A stretch of DNA of 64,000 nucleotides from Mycolicibacterium moriokaense (lineage in GTDB: Bacteria; Actinomycetota; Actinomycetes; Mycobacteriales; Mycobacteriaceae), in the NCBI RefSeq assembly GCF_003201655.1, contig NZ_QJJU01000011.1, positions 124,001 through 188,000 on the forward strand, in the 5' to 3' direction. Positions within the stretch are counted from its first letter, which is position 1. Each line of letters begins with the position of its first letter. The position numbers were made by a program, and so were the translations under genes. The notes beneath the pieces are model-generated. The model saw nothing but the letters and a program-made list of their open reading frames with translations. It was not told the DNA's origin and made no database searches. Of this stretch, positions 24,698-32,690 are shown one piece after another.

Positions 24698-25861
24698 ATG
24701 GCCAGGCTGAGGTTCGGATATTTCATCGCACCGTTTCACCGTGCGGGTACCAACCCCACGTTGGCGTTGCAGCGGGACCTCGAATTCGCCGAGCATCTAG
24801 ACGCACTGGGCTTCGACGAGGTCTGGTACGGCGAGCACCACTCCGCGGGCAGCGAGATCATCAGCTCGCCCGAGATCTTCATCGCCGCAGCGGCCGAACG
24901 GGCGAAGAGAATCCGCTTCGGCACCGGGGTCATCTCGCTCGCGTATCACAACCCGCTCTGGGTTGCCGACCGCTTGATGCTGCTCGATCACCTCACCCAC
25001 GGCCGCATCATCGGTGGCATGGGGCCGGGCTCGCTGCCAAGCGATTCGGCGATGATCGGCCTGACCCCGACCGACACCCGCGAGCTGCTCGAGACCAACC
25101 TCGACATAGTGGTTCGCCTGTTGGCCGGGGAGACCGTGTCGGCCAAAACGCCTACGCACGAACTGATCGACGCGCGGCTGCAACTCGCGCCGTACTCAGA
25201 CGGAGGCATTCCGCTGGCGGTGGCGGCGGTCGCATCACCGACGGGTGCCCGGCTCGCAGGCAAGTACGGCGTCGGCCTGCTGTCGATCGGGGCCACGCTG
25301 GTCGTGGAGGGCTTCGACGCGCTCGCGTATCACTGGGGCATCGTCGAAGAGCGGGCGGCCGTGTTCGGGACCCAGGTCGACCGCAGCAACTGGACGCTGG
25401 TCGGGCCGATGCACATCGCCGAGACGGAGGAGCAGGCGCGCGCCGACGTGCGATTCGGGATCGAGCCCTGGTTCCGGTATTTCCAGAAGGTCGCCGCCTT
25501 CCCGCAGATGACCATCCCTGGCGATCAAGTCGACGAGATGATCAACATCATCAACGACGCGGGCGCAGGCGTGATCGGCACCCCCGAACAGGCGCGCGCC
25601 CAGGTGCAGCGGATGTGGGATCAGTCAGGCGGATTCGGCTGCATGCTGCAGATGGGCCACGAGTGGGCGAATCCGGCTGCGACGAAGCGGTCGGCCGAAC
25701 TGTTCGCCGCCGAGGTCATCCCGCACTTCCAGGGTCAGGCACAGCCGACGCTGGACGCGGCGACGCGCGCCAGCGAAATACGGGACGATCTCGCGCAGAC
25801 GCAGCTTGAGGCGATCGACCACATGACGAAGAAGTACCAGGACGAAGTCGACTCGAAATGA
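24698..25861 (+). CDS. LLM-class flavin-dependent monooxygenase (limonene-monooxygenase-like)
   Basis: A 387-residue luciferase-like protein: RLRFGYFIAPFH at the N-terminus, GFDEVWYGEHHSAGSEI carrying the EHH motif found in LuxA-like and limonene 1,2-monooxygenase-like enzymes, FGTGVISLAYHNPLWVADR, and HLTHGRIIGGMGPGSLPSD. AAGGAG (24686-24691) is 6 bases before the ATG. Such enzymes use reduced FMN and oxygen on terpenes or alkyl ketones, which fits the neighbouring FMO. A hairpin overlaps the end of the gene. Confidence 0.85.
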   Translation: MARLRFGYFIAPFHRAGTNPTLALQRDLEFAEHLDALGFDEVWYGEHHSAGSEIISSPEIFIAAAAERAKRIRFGTGVISLAYHNPLWVADRLMLLDHLTHGRIIGGMGPGSLPSDSAMIGLTPTDTRELLETNLDIVVRLLAGETVSAKTPTHELIDARLQLAPYSDGGIPLAVAAVASPTGARLAGKYGVGLLSIGATLVVEGFDALAYHWGIVEERAAVFGTQVDRSNWTLVGPMHIAETEEQARADVRFGIEPWFRYFQKVAAFPQMTIPGDQVDEMINIINDAGAGVIGTPEQARAQVQRMWDQSGGFGCMLQMGHEWANPAATKRSAELFAAEVIPHFQGQAQPTLDAATRASEIRDDLAQTQLEAIDHMTKKYQDEVDSK

Positions 25862-25903
25862 CGCTCACGCCGTCGGCGGTCTAGTTCTCGCCGCGCGCGT
25901 CAT
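25858..25903. terminator. Probable bidirectional terminator
   Basis: ATGACGC (25858-25864) pairs with GCGTCAT (25897-25903), with GGCG/CGCC pairing inside. The stem spans the 38-base gap and both stop codons of the converging LLM and DMT genes. There is no U-tract, as is common in mycobacteria. Confidence 0.4.
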
Positions 25904-26796
25904 CGCGGCAAGACCGACGTCGGCTCCGTCACGATGTCGGGGTCCTGTTCGGGATGCCGCCGGGTAGCCAACACGCAGCCGCCGAGAATGAGAGCCAGCG
26001 CCGCGACGTTCCACGCTGTCAACGGTTCATGCAGCACGATCACGCCTGCGGCCAATGCCACTGCCGGGTTGATGTAGGTGAACACCAGCGCACGCGCCGC
26101 GCCGACCTCGCGGATGAGCGCGAAGAACACGATGAACGCCAGCGCCGTGCAGATCACCGCCAGTCCGCCCAACGCCAAGAGCACTCGGGTGGACGGCATC
26201 TCGGTCGGCCACGTCGCCGCCGCCGGAGCTGCGTACACCAATGCGGCGAACCCGAGGCACACCGCAGTCATCGGCAACGCCGGGACGTGGGCCAGGTACC
26301 GCGCCGCGATCAACGGAGCGATCGCGTAGCACGTCGCGACCATCAGCACCTCGATGATCGGCCAGGTGCTCCCGCCGATGTGCGGGCCTGCCAGCACCGC
26401 GACCCCGCAGATGCCGATCGACAGGCCGATGATGCGCTTGGAACCCAGTCGCTCACCGCCGGTGAATCTGTCGAGAACCGCGGCGATGATGGGTGATGCG
26501 GCGATGAGCAGACCGGTCATCGAACTGGTCAGGAGGCGCTCGGCGTCTGAGAGCAGCCACCACGCGGCGATGATCTCGAAGAACGCGAACCCAAGCAGGG
26601 CTCTCCAGTGGTCGCGGACGATCGTGACGGTCTGCCGGGAGAAGGCGAGCGGCAGCAGCACGGCCGCGCCGACGGCGACCCGGGCGAACACAAGCACCGG
26701 AACCGACACGCCCTCGACGGCGATCTTGATCATCAGATAGGGGATTCCCCAGATGATGCTCATCGAGAGGAACAGGATCCATCCACGCGAGCTCAC
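25900..26796 (-). CDS. EamA/DMT-family transporter
   Basis: A 298-residue integral membrane protein with about ten hydrophobic segments arranged as two EamA repeats (SMSIIWGIPYLMIKIAVEGV in the first; ALGGLAVICTALAFIVFFALI and VFTYINPAVALAAGVIVLHE in the second). GTG start at 26796. Family members export metabolites, amino acids or drugs. No substrate can be inferred; the neighbourhood of monooxygenases suggests efflux of a lipophilic or toxic compound at most as a guess. Confidence 0.85.
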   Translation of the reverse strand: MSSRGWILFLSMSIIWGIPYLMIKIAVEGVSVPVLVFARVAVGAAVLLPLAFSRQTVTIVRDHWRALLGFAFFEIIAAWWLLSDAERLLTSSMTGLLIAASPIIAAVLDRFTGGERLGSKRIIGLSIGICGVAVLAGPHIGGSTWPIIEVLMVATCYAIAPLIAARYLAHVPALPMTAVCLGFAALVYAAPAAATWPTEMPSTRVLLALGGLAVICTALAFIVFFALIREVGAARALVFTYINPAVALAAGVIVLHEPLTAWNVAALALILGGCVLATRRHPEQDPDIVTEPTSVLPR

Positions 26797-26851
26797 GTAC
26801 TTACCCTACGAAACGTGGACAAGCGAAATTCCCGGGTGGCGGCCACTGACG

Positions 26852-26915
26852 CGCCGAGATCGACGTTTTGGTGGGATTTACTCGCACTTTCCCGCCCATG
26901 TGTCCGTTTGGGCGA
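26852..26915 (+). repeat. 64-base intergenic repeat B, copy 1
   Basis: A 64-base segment, without gaps 50/64 identical (78%) to 42198-42261. Conserved ends are CGAGATCGACG and TGTCCGTTT-GGCGA with CGCACTTT inside. It fills the gap between the DMT start and the acyl-CoA dehydrogenase stop. Confidence 0.7.
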
Positions 26916-28040
26916 TTAAGCCTTCGTCAGCGACGCGTAGCGGGCGACGTGGAAATCCGTCGAGCCGAACTCGAACTGCAGAGCGGTGAGTCGCTTGAAG
27001 TAGTGGCCGATCGCGAGTTCCTCGGTCATGCCCATTCCACCGTGCAGCTGCACCGCCTGCTGGCCGACGAATCGGGCCGCCCTGCCGATCGTTGCCTTAG
27101 CGGCCGACACTGCCCGTGCGCGGGCAGCCGGCTCTGCCTCGAGATTCAGCACCGCGAGGTATACGGCGGCGACGGCCTGCTCGAGCTCCATGTACATGTC
27201 GACCATCCGGTGCTGCAGCACCTGGAAGCTGCCGATCGGCTGTCCGAACTGCTGGCGCTGTTTGCAGTATTCGACGGTGTCGGCCAACACCTTTCGCATG
27301 CATCCCACCGCTTCCGAGCAGATCGCCGCCGCACCCTCGTCGCGGGCCTGTGCGAGCGATGGCCACGCCCGGCCCTCCTGGCCCAGTAGCGCGTCCGCGG
27401 GCAACCGCAGTCCGTCGAACACAAGGTCGGCCGCCCGGCGGTCGTCAATGGTCCGGTAATTGTGCATCTCGATTCCCGTTGGTGCCGAATCGGTTTCGAC
27501 GAGAAACAGCGAGAGTCCGCCCGTCGTCCGTGCCGTCACCAGCAGATGCGTGGCGAGCGGCGCGCTCGTCGCGACGATCTTCGACCCGCGCAGCACCCAT
27601 TCGTCGCCGTCACGATCGGCGACCGTCGATGCGTCCTGCCACTGCTCACCGGATCCAGGCTCGGCCGCTGCCAGTGCCACAATCGCGCTACCGGCGACCA
27701 CCTTCTCCAGCAGTGCTGCCGCCGCAGAGCCGCCAGCCCGCTGCAGCAGGCCACCGGCCACCACGACCGTGTCGACGTACGGTTCCACCGCCAGTGCATG
27801 CCCGAGCGCCTCGGCGATCACCATGACTTCGACTGGGCCACCACCGATTCCGCCCACGTTCTCGGGCAGCGCGGCACCAAGGATGCCCAGTTCGTCGGCG
27901 AATCCGCGCCAGATGTCGGGTTGCCAACCCGCCCCGGTCTTGGCCGCGGCGCGGCTCTTCTCGAGGTCGTACCGCGTCGACAGGAACCTGCCGAGACCGT
28001 CGCGCAGCAGTTCCTGTTCCTTGCTCAGATTGAAGTCCAT
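26916..28040 (-). CDS. Acyl-CoA dehydrogenase (372-375 aa type)
   Basis: A 374-residue FadE protein: MDFNLSKEQELLRDGL, ALAAAEPGSGEQWQD in place of the usual TEP-GSD loop, YCKQRQQFGQPIGSFQVLQHRMVDMY and QAVQLHGGMGMTEELAIGHYFKR. The divergent middle loop and short length are typical of the smaller partner in two-FadE heteromers. Its ATG directly abuts the stop of the 412-residue FadE upstream, supporting a paired alpha2beta2 enzyme. Confidence 0.85.
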   Translation of the reverse strand: MDFNLSKEQELLRDGLGRFLSTRYDLEKSRAAAKTGAGWQPDIWRGFADELGILGAALPENVGGIGGGPVEVMVIAEALGHALAVEPYVDTVVVAGGLLQRAGGSAAAALLEKVVAGSAIVALAAAEPGSGEQWQDASTVADRDGDEWVLRGSKIVATSAPLATHLLVTARTTGGLSLFLVETDSAPTGIEMHNYRTIDDRRAADLVFDGLRLPADALLGQEGRAWPSLAQARDEGAAAICSEAVGCMRKVLADTVEYCKQRQQFGQPIGSFQVLQHRMVDMYMELEQAVAAVYLAVLNLEAEPAARARAVSAAKATIGRAARFVGQQAVQLHGGMGMTEELAIGHYFKRLTALQFEFGSTDFHVARYASLTKA

Positions 28041-29279
28041 CTACAGCCCCAAAGCCGCCTTCGCGAGAATGTTCCTCTGGATTTCGTTGCTGCCGGCGTA
28101 GATCGAGCCGGCCCTGTCGTTGAAGTAGCGCAATGGTGCGACGGCCTGCCATGCGTCGCCGCTGACATATCCGTCCTGAGGCGGTTCGAAATCGGATACC
28201 GGCCCACCAGGCCACGTCGCATGCGGTTGATATACCCGCCCCCGCGGTCCCGCGGCTTCCATGGCCAATTCGGTGAGCGACTGACTCAACTCGGTCGCTA
28301 TCACCTTGAGCATCGACGAGGCCGCCCCTGGATTCTTGCCCTCCGCCACCGCGGCCAGCACCCGGTACTCGAGGATCTCCAGCACCTCGGTGCGGATCCG
28401 TGCATCGGCAAGCTTGCGTGCGAATGCCGGATCGTCGATCAGCCTGCCGCCGCCCGGTGCCGGCTGATCGGCGGCAACAGTGGCGATCTCTTCGGCCATC
28501 ACCTGCAGCGCAGGCGATGCCGCACCGCCGCCTCGTTCGAACTCCAGCAGATACTTCGCGACCGTCCAGCCGTCATCGATCTGGCCGAGCACATTCGACT
28601 TGGGCACCCGCACCTCGTCGAAGAAGACCTGGTTTTGGATCTCCTCGCCCGACGTCATTACCAGCGGGCGGATCTGTATGCCCGGCGTGGACATGTCGAT
28701 CAGAACGAACGTAATGCCCTGCTGCCTCTTCTCAGTCCGCGATGTGCGCACCAGCCCGAACATCCAATTCGCTTCGCCGGCGTGCGTCGTCCAGATCTTG
28801 CTGCCGGTGCATATGAGGTCGCCGGCCGATTCATCGTTGACCGCCGCCATCGACAGCGCCGCCAGGTCCGAGCCGGCCTCGGGTTCGGAGTAGCCCTGGC
28901 AGAAGAACACCTCGCCGGTCAGGATCCGCGGCAGGAAGAACTCCTTCTGCGTATCCGTGCCGAACTTGACGATCGCGTGGGCGACCATCCGGATTCCCAT
29001 CGGCGACAACGACGGAGCCCCTGCCAGTTGGGATTCCCGGCTGAAGATGTAGTGCTGGGTCAGGCTCCAGTCGCAGCCGCCGTACTCGACAGGCCACGCC
29101 GGCGCCGCCCAGCCGCGTTCGTGCAGGATCCGCTGCCATTCCATGCTCGCCTCGTGATCGGCATACACGCTTGTCATGAGGCGTCCGGCCTGTCGCAGTT
29201 CGGGCGTCAGCTTGTCCTGCAGGAACGCGCGCACTTCATCGCGGAACGCCGTGTCTGTGGCCGACCAGGCCAGGTCCAT
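28041..29279 (-). CDS. Acyl-CoA dehydrogenase (400-aa type)
   Basis: A 412-residue FadE: APAWPVEYGGCDWSLTQHYIF, FCQGYSEPEAGSDLAALSM (canonical loop), SGDLICTGSKIWTTHAGEANWMF split as the FAD/substrate segment, and YAGSNEIQRNILAKAALGL at the C-terminus. RBS GGGGAAAG is 4 bases before the ATG. Likely forms a heteromer with the abutting 374-residue FadE and dehydrogenates a branched or steroid-type acyl-CoA. The insertion with PHATWPGGPVSDFEPP is seen in steroid-associated FadE proteins as I recall them. Confidence 0.85.
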   Translation of the reverse strand: MDLAWSATDTAFRDEVRAFLQDKLTPELRQAGRLMTSVYADHEASMEWQRILHERGWAAPAWPVEYGGCDWSLTQHYIFSRESQLAGAPSLSPMGIRMVAHAIVKFGTDTQKEFFLPRILTGEVFFCQGYSEPEAGSDLAALSMAAVNDESAGDLICTGSKIWTTHAGEANWMFGLVRTSRTEKRQQGITFVLIDMSTPGIQIRPLVMTSGEEIQNQVFFDEVRVPKSNVLGQIDDGWTVAKYLLEFERGGGAASPALQVMAEEIATVAADQPAPGGGRLIDDPAFARKLADARIRTEVLEILEYRVLAAVAEGKNPGAASSMLKVIATELSQSLTELAMEAAGPRGRVYQPHATWPGGPVSDFEPPQDGYVSGDAWQAVAPLRYFNDRAGSIYAGSNEIQRNILAKAALGL

Positions 29280-29369
29280 CGCTTTCCCCTGTCTACCGGA
29301 GCGCTATATGCAGACAGAGTAAACCTAGTTAGTTAAGTGGGCGACGAGGACCCCCTCAGGAGGTTCCCG

Positions 29370-29807
29370 GTGACGAGTCAACGAACAACCGCAATAATCG
29401 GACGCGTGGAGCGGCGACGAGACGGCGAGGATGCCCAATCCCCGATGGCCCTCCTCAAGGAGCTGCCGGCGTTGGTGGTGCTGGAACGTTTTCCTGTGCC
29501 CGTGCTGGCCATCGCGGAGGATGGCGCCATCCTGTTCGCGAACAAGGCATTTGCCGAGATGCTGGGGTACCCAGCCGACACCGTAACGGCGTTGCAGTTT
29601 CGGCAGATCTTCCACACGCTTCCCGCAGACGAATCCGCCGTATCCGTTGTGCGCGCCCATGCAGACCTGATTGTCGAGCTCTTGCACCAGGATGGCTCGA
29701 TCGTGCGCGCCCTGATGAGCAAGTCCGCCCTGCTGCGTGGCGACGACCCGGTGGCGCTGGCGACATTCCAGGACCTGACCGAACGATTGTGGGTCGACGA
29801 GCTGTAG
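29370..29807 (+). CDS. Small PAS-domain sensory protein
   Basis: A 145-residue single PAS domain: VLERFPVPVLAIAEDGAILFANKAFAEMLGYPADTVTAL is the typical PAS core, with LLHQDGSIVRALMSKSALLRGDDPVALATFQDLTE at its end (quoted motifs are parts of these stretches at residues about 38-135). A strong AGGAGG (29358-29363) fixes the start at GTG 29370 rather than GTG 29337. There is no output domain, so it must act on a partner. Its stop touches the stop of the converging TetR gene. Confidence 0.7.
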   Translation: MTSQRTTAIIGRVERRRDGEDAQSPMALLKELPALVVLERFPVPVLAIAEDGAILFANKAFAEMLGYPADTVTALQFRQIFHTLPADESAVSVVRAHADLIVELLHQDGSIVRALMSKSALLRGDDPVALATFQDLTERLWVDEL

Positions 29808-30467
29808 TCAGTCGGCTACCGGTGCAGGGGAGTGCCGCATCGACTCGCGCGCCAGAAACTCGTCGAAGTAGGAAAGTGATTCCTGGCTCACAATCGCAGG
29901 CAGCAGCACCTTCCACGTCCCCGCCACACGCTGCAACACGTCTGCTCCGGCCGTCGCCGCATTTGACAGCAGTTCCGCCCCAAGCATCGAGCCGACGATC
30001 GTCTCGGCAATAGCCCGCGGATCGAGGTCGGCGCGGAGGTCGCCCTCGTCGATTGCTTGACGGGTTCGCGCCGTCATCTCCTCCACCCAGTCGCGGTACG
30101 TGTGTGCGGCAGCATCGTTGAACTGACCGAAGGCGCGCAAGAGTCGTGTTCCGCTACGGGCGATCTGGTCGGTGCTCAGAAGGTCTGCAACGACGAACAC
30201 TCCGTGGATGATGCTTTCCAGCGTCGGCGCAGAGGATGTGGTGATGCTACGAAACGCCTCGACGATATGGGCGCTGCCCTCTTCGATGATCGCGGTCGCG
30301 AGCGATTCCTTTGAGTCGAAGTGGTAGTAGAGCGCGCCTTTCGTCATCTCGGCACGCTCTATGATGTCACCCAATCCGGTAGCCGGATAACCGATTTCGT
30401 TGAACAACTCGACCGCTGAGGTGATGATCTTTGTCCGGGTGGCCTCGGACCGCGCTTGGCGCACCAT
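29808..30467 (-). CDS. TetR regulator resembling gamma-butyrolactone receptors (first copy)
   Basis: A 219-residue protein with start ATG 30467, preceded by GGAGG (30478-30482 on this strand). VRQARSEATRTKIITSA, then GLGDIIERAEMTKGALYYHF is the ArpA/ScbR-type DNA-binding head, in which K-G-A-L-Y-x-H-F is characteristic. The C-terminal part keeps the ScbR pattern (ARSGTRLLRAFGQ, WKVLLPAIV). In Streptomyces such proteins release DNA on binding butenolide/butyrolactone signals. A second copy follows upstream. The ligand here is unknown. Confidence 0.75.
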   Translation of the reverse strand: MVRQARSEATRTKIITSAVELFNEIGYPATGLGDIIERAEMTKGALYYHFDSKESLATAIIEEGSAHIVEAFRSITTSSAPTLESIIHGVFVVADLLSTDQIARSGTRLLRAFGQFNDAAAHTYRDWVEEMTARTRQAIDEGDLRADLDPRAIAETIVGSMLGAELLSNAATAGADVLQRVAGTWKVLLPAIVSQESLSYFDEFLARESMRHSPAPVAD

Positions 30468-30540
30468 TGTCCGAGTACCTCCGGAAGTTCGTCGGCCAAC
30501 CCGCGGTGGCGACGGCCTGAACAAATCCTAATTCATCGGC

Positions 30541-31203
30541 TCAGAGCGGTGTCGCCTTCGTGATCGCGACGGCGGTGCGCCGCTTGATGAACTGGTTGAG
30601 ATAGTCGACCCGGTCGGGATTGACGAAGCCCGGGAGCACGAGCGCCCACATCTTCTCCAGGTCGTGTAGGAATCGGTCGGGGTCGGCCAGATTGCTCGTC
30701 TGGCGTAGACCGAGGTATATCGACACCAGCAGCCTGGCGACGCCCTCCGCGTCGCAGTCGTCCGAGATGTCGCCGTCTCTGACGGCCTTCTTGGCGACCG
30801 CGGCGAATGCCGTCACCCACTGCCCGAGGACGTTTGCCTGTAGTCCGTCGGTGCGGCCAACGGACTCGAGCAGATTCAATCCAGCCCGAGCAATGTCGTC
30901 GCCGATGTCCTCGATGGCGACAAGGTAGGAGATATCGATCAGCGTTTCCAGGCCCGAGAGCTTTCTCGCCAGCAGCTGGTCGATCGACGCTCGCGCCACC
31001 GCCGCGCGATGTTCGATGATCGCCGACGCCAGCGCATGCTTGGACCGGAAATGGAAGTACATCGCGCCCTTGGTGACTTCCGCGTCGGCCAGGATGTCGT
31101 CAAGGCTGACCAAGCTGTACGACTTGCGCGCGAACTGATGCGAAGCCGCGCGGAGGATCTGTAGCCGCGTGGTGTCCGCTCGTCTGTCGAGTTGTTCGGT
31201 CAC
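30541..31203 (-). CDS. TetR regulator resembling gamma-butyrolactone receptors (second copy)
   Basis: A 220-residue protein with start GTG 31203, preceded by GAGG 7 bases away. RADTTRLQILRAASHQFA and VSLDDILADAEVTKGAMYFHF make an ArpA/ScbR-like head; the C-terminal helices are diverged from the first copy (RAGLNLLESVGRTDG, LEKMWALVLPGFV). Side-by-side receptor and pseudo-receptor pairs are known in Streptomyces butyrolactone systems. It faces a long non-coding tract and reads leftward, ending 73 bases before the first copy's start. Confidence 0.72.
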   Translation of the reverse strand: MTEQLDRRADTTRLQILRAASHQFARKSYSLVSLDDILADAEVTKGAMYFHFRSKHALASAIIEHRAAVARASIDQLLARKLSGLETLIDISYLVAIEDIGDDIARAGLNLLESVGRTDGLQANVLGQWVTAFAAVAKKAVRDGDISDDCDAEGVARLLVSIYLGLRQTSNLADPDRFLHDLEKMWALVLPGFVNPDRVDYLNQFIKRRTAVAITKATPL

Positions 31204-31380
31204 TTTCTGACCTCGGAATCTGGGCACTGGCGCCGGAGGACGGGTAATCGTGGTTTCCGTAAATTAATCAATGCCCGATTCTTTCACCTGCGGCCCACAA
31301 CAGGCGCGCACAAAAGCAGACGCGCCGGTCTTGTAGCGCAAACCCTTTCAACGGTCCCCCTTGCTGCGCACAACGTCCGG

Positions 31381-31393
31381 CTTTGCGGCAAAG
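31381..31393. promoter_or_regulatory. Palindrome CTTTGC-G-GCAAAG
   Basis: A perfect 6-1-6 palindrome about 180 bases upstream of the second TetR gene and 360 bases upstream of the flavoprotein. GCGGCAAAGT-A-AT beginning at 31385 matches GCGGCAAAGT-C-AT at 37628-37640, where GCAAAGT/ACTTTGC also forms an inverted repeat. Confidence 0.4.
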
Positions 31394-31602
31394 TAATCGT
31401 CAATACTGTAAGTCATTTTCGCACCTGCATATCAGCCAAAGAGTATGTAAGGTACTGGATGTGATGACTCTTGGTCGGGCGGAGTCCGGGGGGCCTCCGG
31501 CGAAGGATTCCGAGGTCAAGGGGCCCGGCTTGCGACGGATTCCACTATCGTCCAGCAATTCTCGGTGGTATTTTCATGCCGTTGCCATAGTCCGCGTCGG
31601 CA

Positions 31603-31622
31603 AACCCCCTCGAACCCCCTCG
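31603..31622 (+). repeat. Tandem 10-base repeat AACCCCCTCG x2
   Basis: Two perfect adjacent copies of AACCCCCTCG in the non-coding tract, 133 bases before the flavoprotein start. Could be slippage or paired binding sites. Confidence 0.6.
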
Positions 31623-31754
31623 CGGGCTGTGGCAACGTCACGTTCGCAGCTGGCAGTAGTGGCGCAATCCGTCAATATTCGCGATTCCCAAATTGACTCC
31701 CGGGTGACGCGGGCTCGTTGTCCGAGCGATTTAGCAATACCGAGGTAATTAACG

Positions 31755-32690
31755 GTGATGTGGGACGAAGAAGTCGACGTAGTTTGCACCGGCTCCGGCA
31801 TCGCCGGACTGGCGCACGCGGTAACGGTCTCGGCCTTGGGTGGGGAGGTTTTCGTCGCCGGTGGACGGGGCGACGTCGAACCGGGCGGTTCGGCCGTCGC
31901 GGTCCGTTCGCGTGTCGACCGAATGCACTGGCTCGATATGGATGTGCCGGATCCGGAGACCAACGAGTACTTCGCGGCCCTGTCATCCGACCTTGGTCCG
32001 CTGACCCGGTCCGCAGGGAACGTCGACGTCCCGATCAGGGTGGTGGATCACGCGGAGGTGATTGATCCACGCGGTGCCGTTGCTCCGTTCGTCGGCGCTC
32101 GCCTCAGGGATTGGGCTGCACGTTGCCTGGTATCGCCGTATGGATATCTCTACACCCGGGTGTCTGACTGGCAGTCGACCAAGCTGCGTACCGTCGAAGG
32201 CGATTCGATCGAGGTCGCTGAGATCGGCTCGATGACACCCGATCCCGTTGACGTCGGTGGCTCGGTCCTGGACTGGCTCACCGCGCAGGCCCGAGACCGG
32301 CGCATCGACATTCATCCAGCCACCGCGCTACAGCGCATTTTGTTCGAGGAGGGCGATGTGGTTGGCGCCGAGTTCGCAACACCCGATGGCCCGACGGCCG
32401 TCCGTGCCCGCCATGGCGTGGCCGTCGCCGGCGGCGGGCCGCAGGTCGCCATGGCCGCGAGGCAGGCATTACCCGTCGACGATCCCACCCTGCGGGTATG
32501 CCTCGTCGCCCAGACTGCCAGCCGCTTCGGTCGCGTCGAGCTGCTGACCTCCGCGCCGCTCGCGATGCGCGCGGCACCCACCTGCCGCCCGGTCAATCGT
32601 CACCTGCACGCGAACCTGCACGAAACGCACAGCCAGCTACAGACGTGGCGATGCGGAAAAGGCGACGGGTATCCGGCCAACGGCCAGTAG
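31755..32690 (+). CDS. Short FAD-binding flavoprotein
   Basis: A 311-residue protein with a Rossmann FAD loop VVCTGSGIAGLAHAVTVSAL at the N-terminus and GVAVAGGGPQVAMAARQ later. It resembles flavocytochrome-c/3-ketosteroid-dehydrogenase-like proteins, which are usually 450-560 residues, so it may be truncated at the C-terminus. GAGGT (31742-31746) favours the GTG at 31755; ATG 31758 is also possible. The last 54 bases overlap, antisense, the end of the GGDEF/EAL gene, and the final residues look unlike a flavoprotein. Function unknown. Confidence 0.6.
   Translation: MMWDEEVDVVCTGSGIAGLAHAVTVSALGGEVFVAGGRGDVEPGGSAVAVRSRVDRMHWLDMDVPDPETNEYFAALSSDLGPLTRSAGNVDVPIRVVDHAEVIDPRGAVAPFVGARLRDWAARCLVSPYGYLYTRVSDWQSTKLRTVEGDSIEVAEIGSMTPDPVDVGGSVLDWLTAQARDRRIDIHPATALQRILFEEGDVVGAEFATPDGPTAVRARHGVAVAGGGPQVAMAARQALPVDDPTLRVCLVAQTASRFGRVELLTSAPLAMRAAPTCRPVNRHLHANLHETHSQLQTWRCGKGDGYPANGQ

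Larger units (their letters stand above)
31204..31754. other. 551-base non-coding tract with palindromes and tandem repeat
   Basis: No convincing gene: the open frames here lack protein-like composition. It holds the palindrome CTTTGC-G-GCAAAG (31381-31393) followed by T-AAT, the word CGTCAATA at 31399 and 31670, an inverted pair GTCAAT/ATTGAC (31671-31676 and 31692-31697), and a tandem 10-mer at 31603-31622. It is the divergent regulatory region for the TetR genes and the flavoprotein. Confidence 0.6.

Noticed and set aside
29317..29336. A KstR-type operator (AAC-N2-GTT) before the PAS gene
   Set aside because: AACCTAGTT has a three-base spacer rather than two and the flanks do not fit the KstR consensus as I remember it.
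31399..31410. A fifth TACAGTA regulon site (AATACTGTAAG on plus)
   Set aside because: Only the short core matches, it is 20 kb from the other sites, and an AT-rich core in an intergenic region is easily a promoter hexamer.
31228..31754. Small genes in the non-coding tract (for example frames at 31192-31464 and 31383-31748)
   Set aside because: Their translations have irregular composition, no recognisable motif and no convincing ribosome-binding site.
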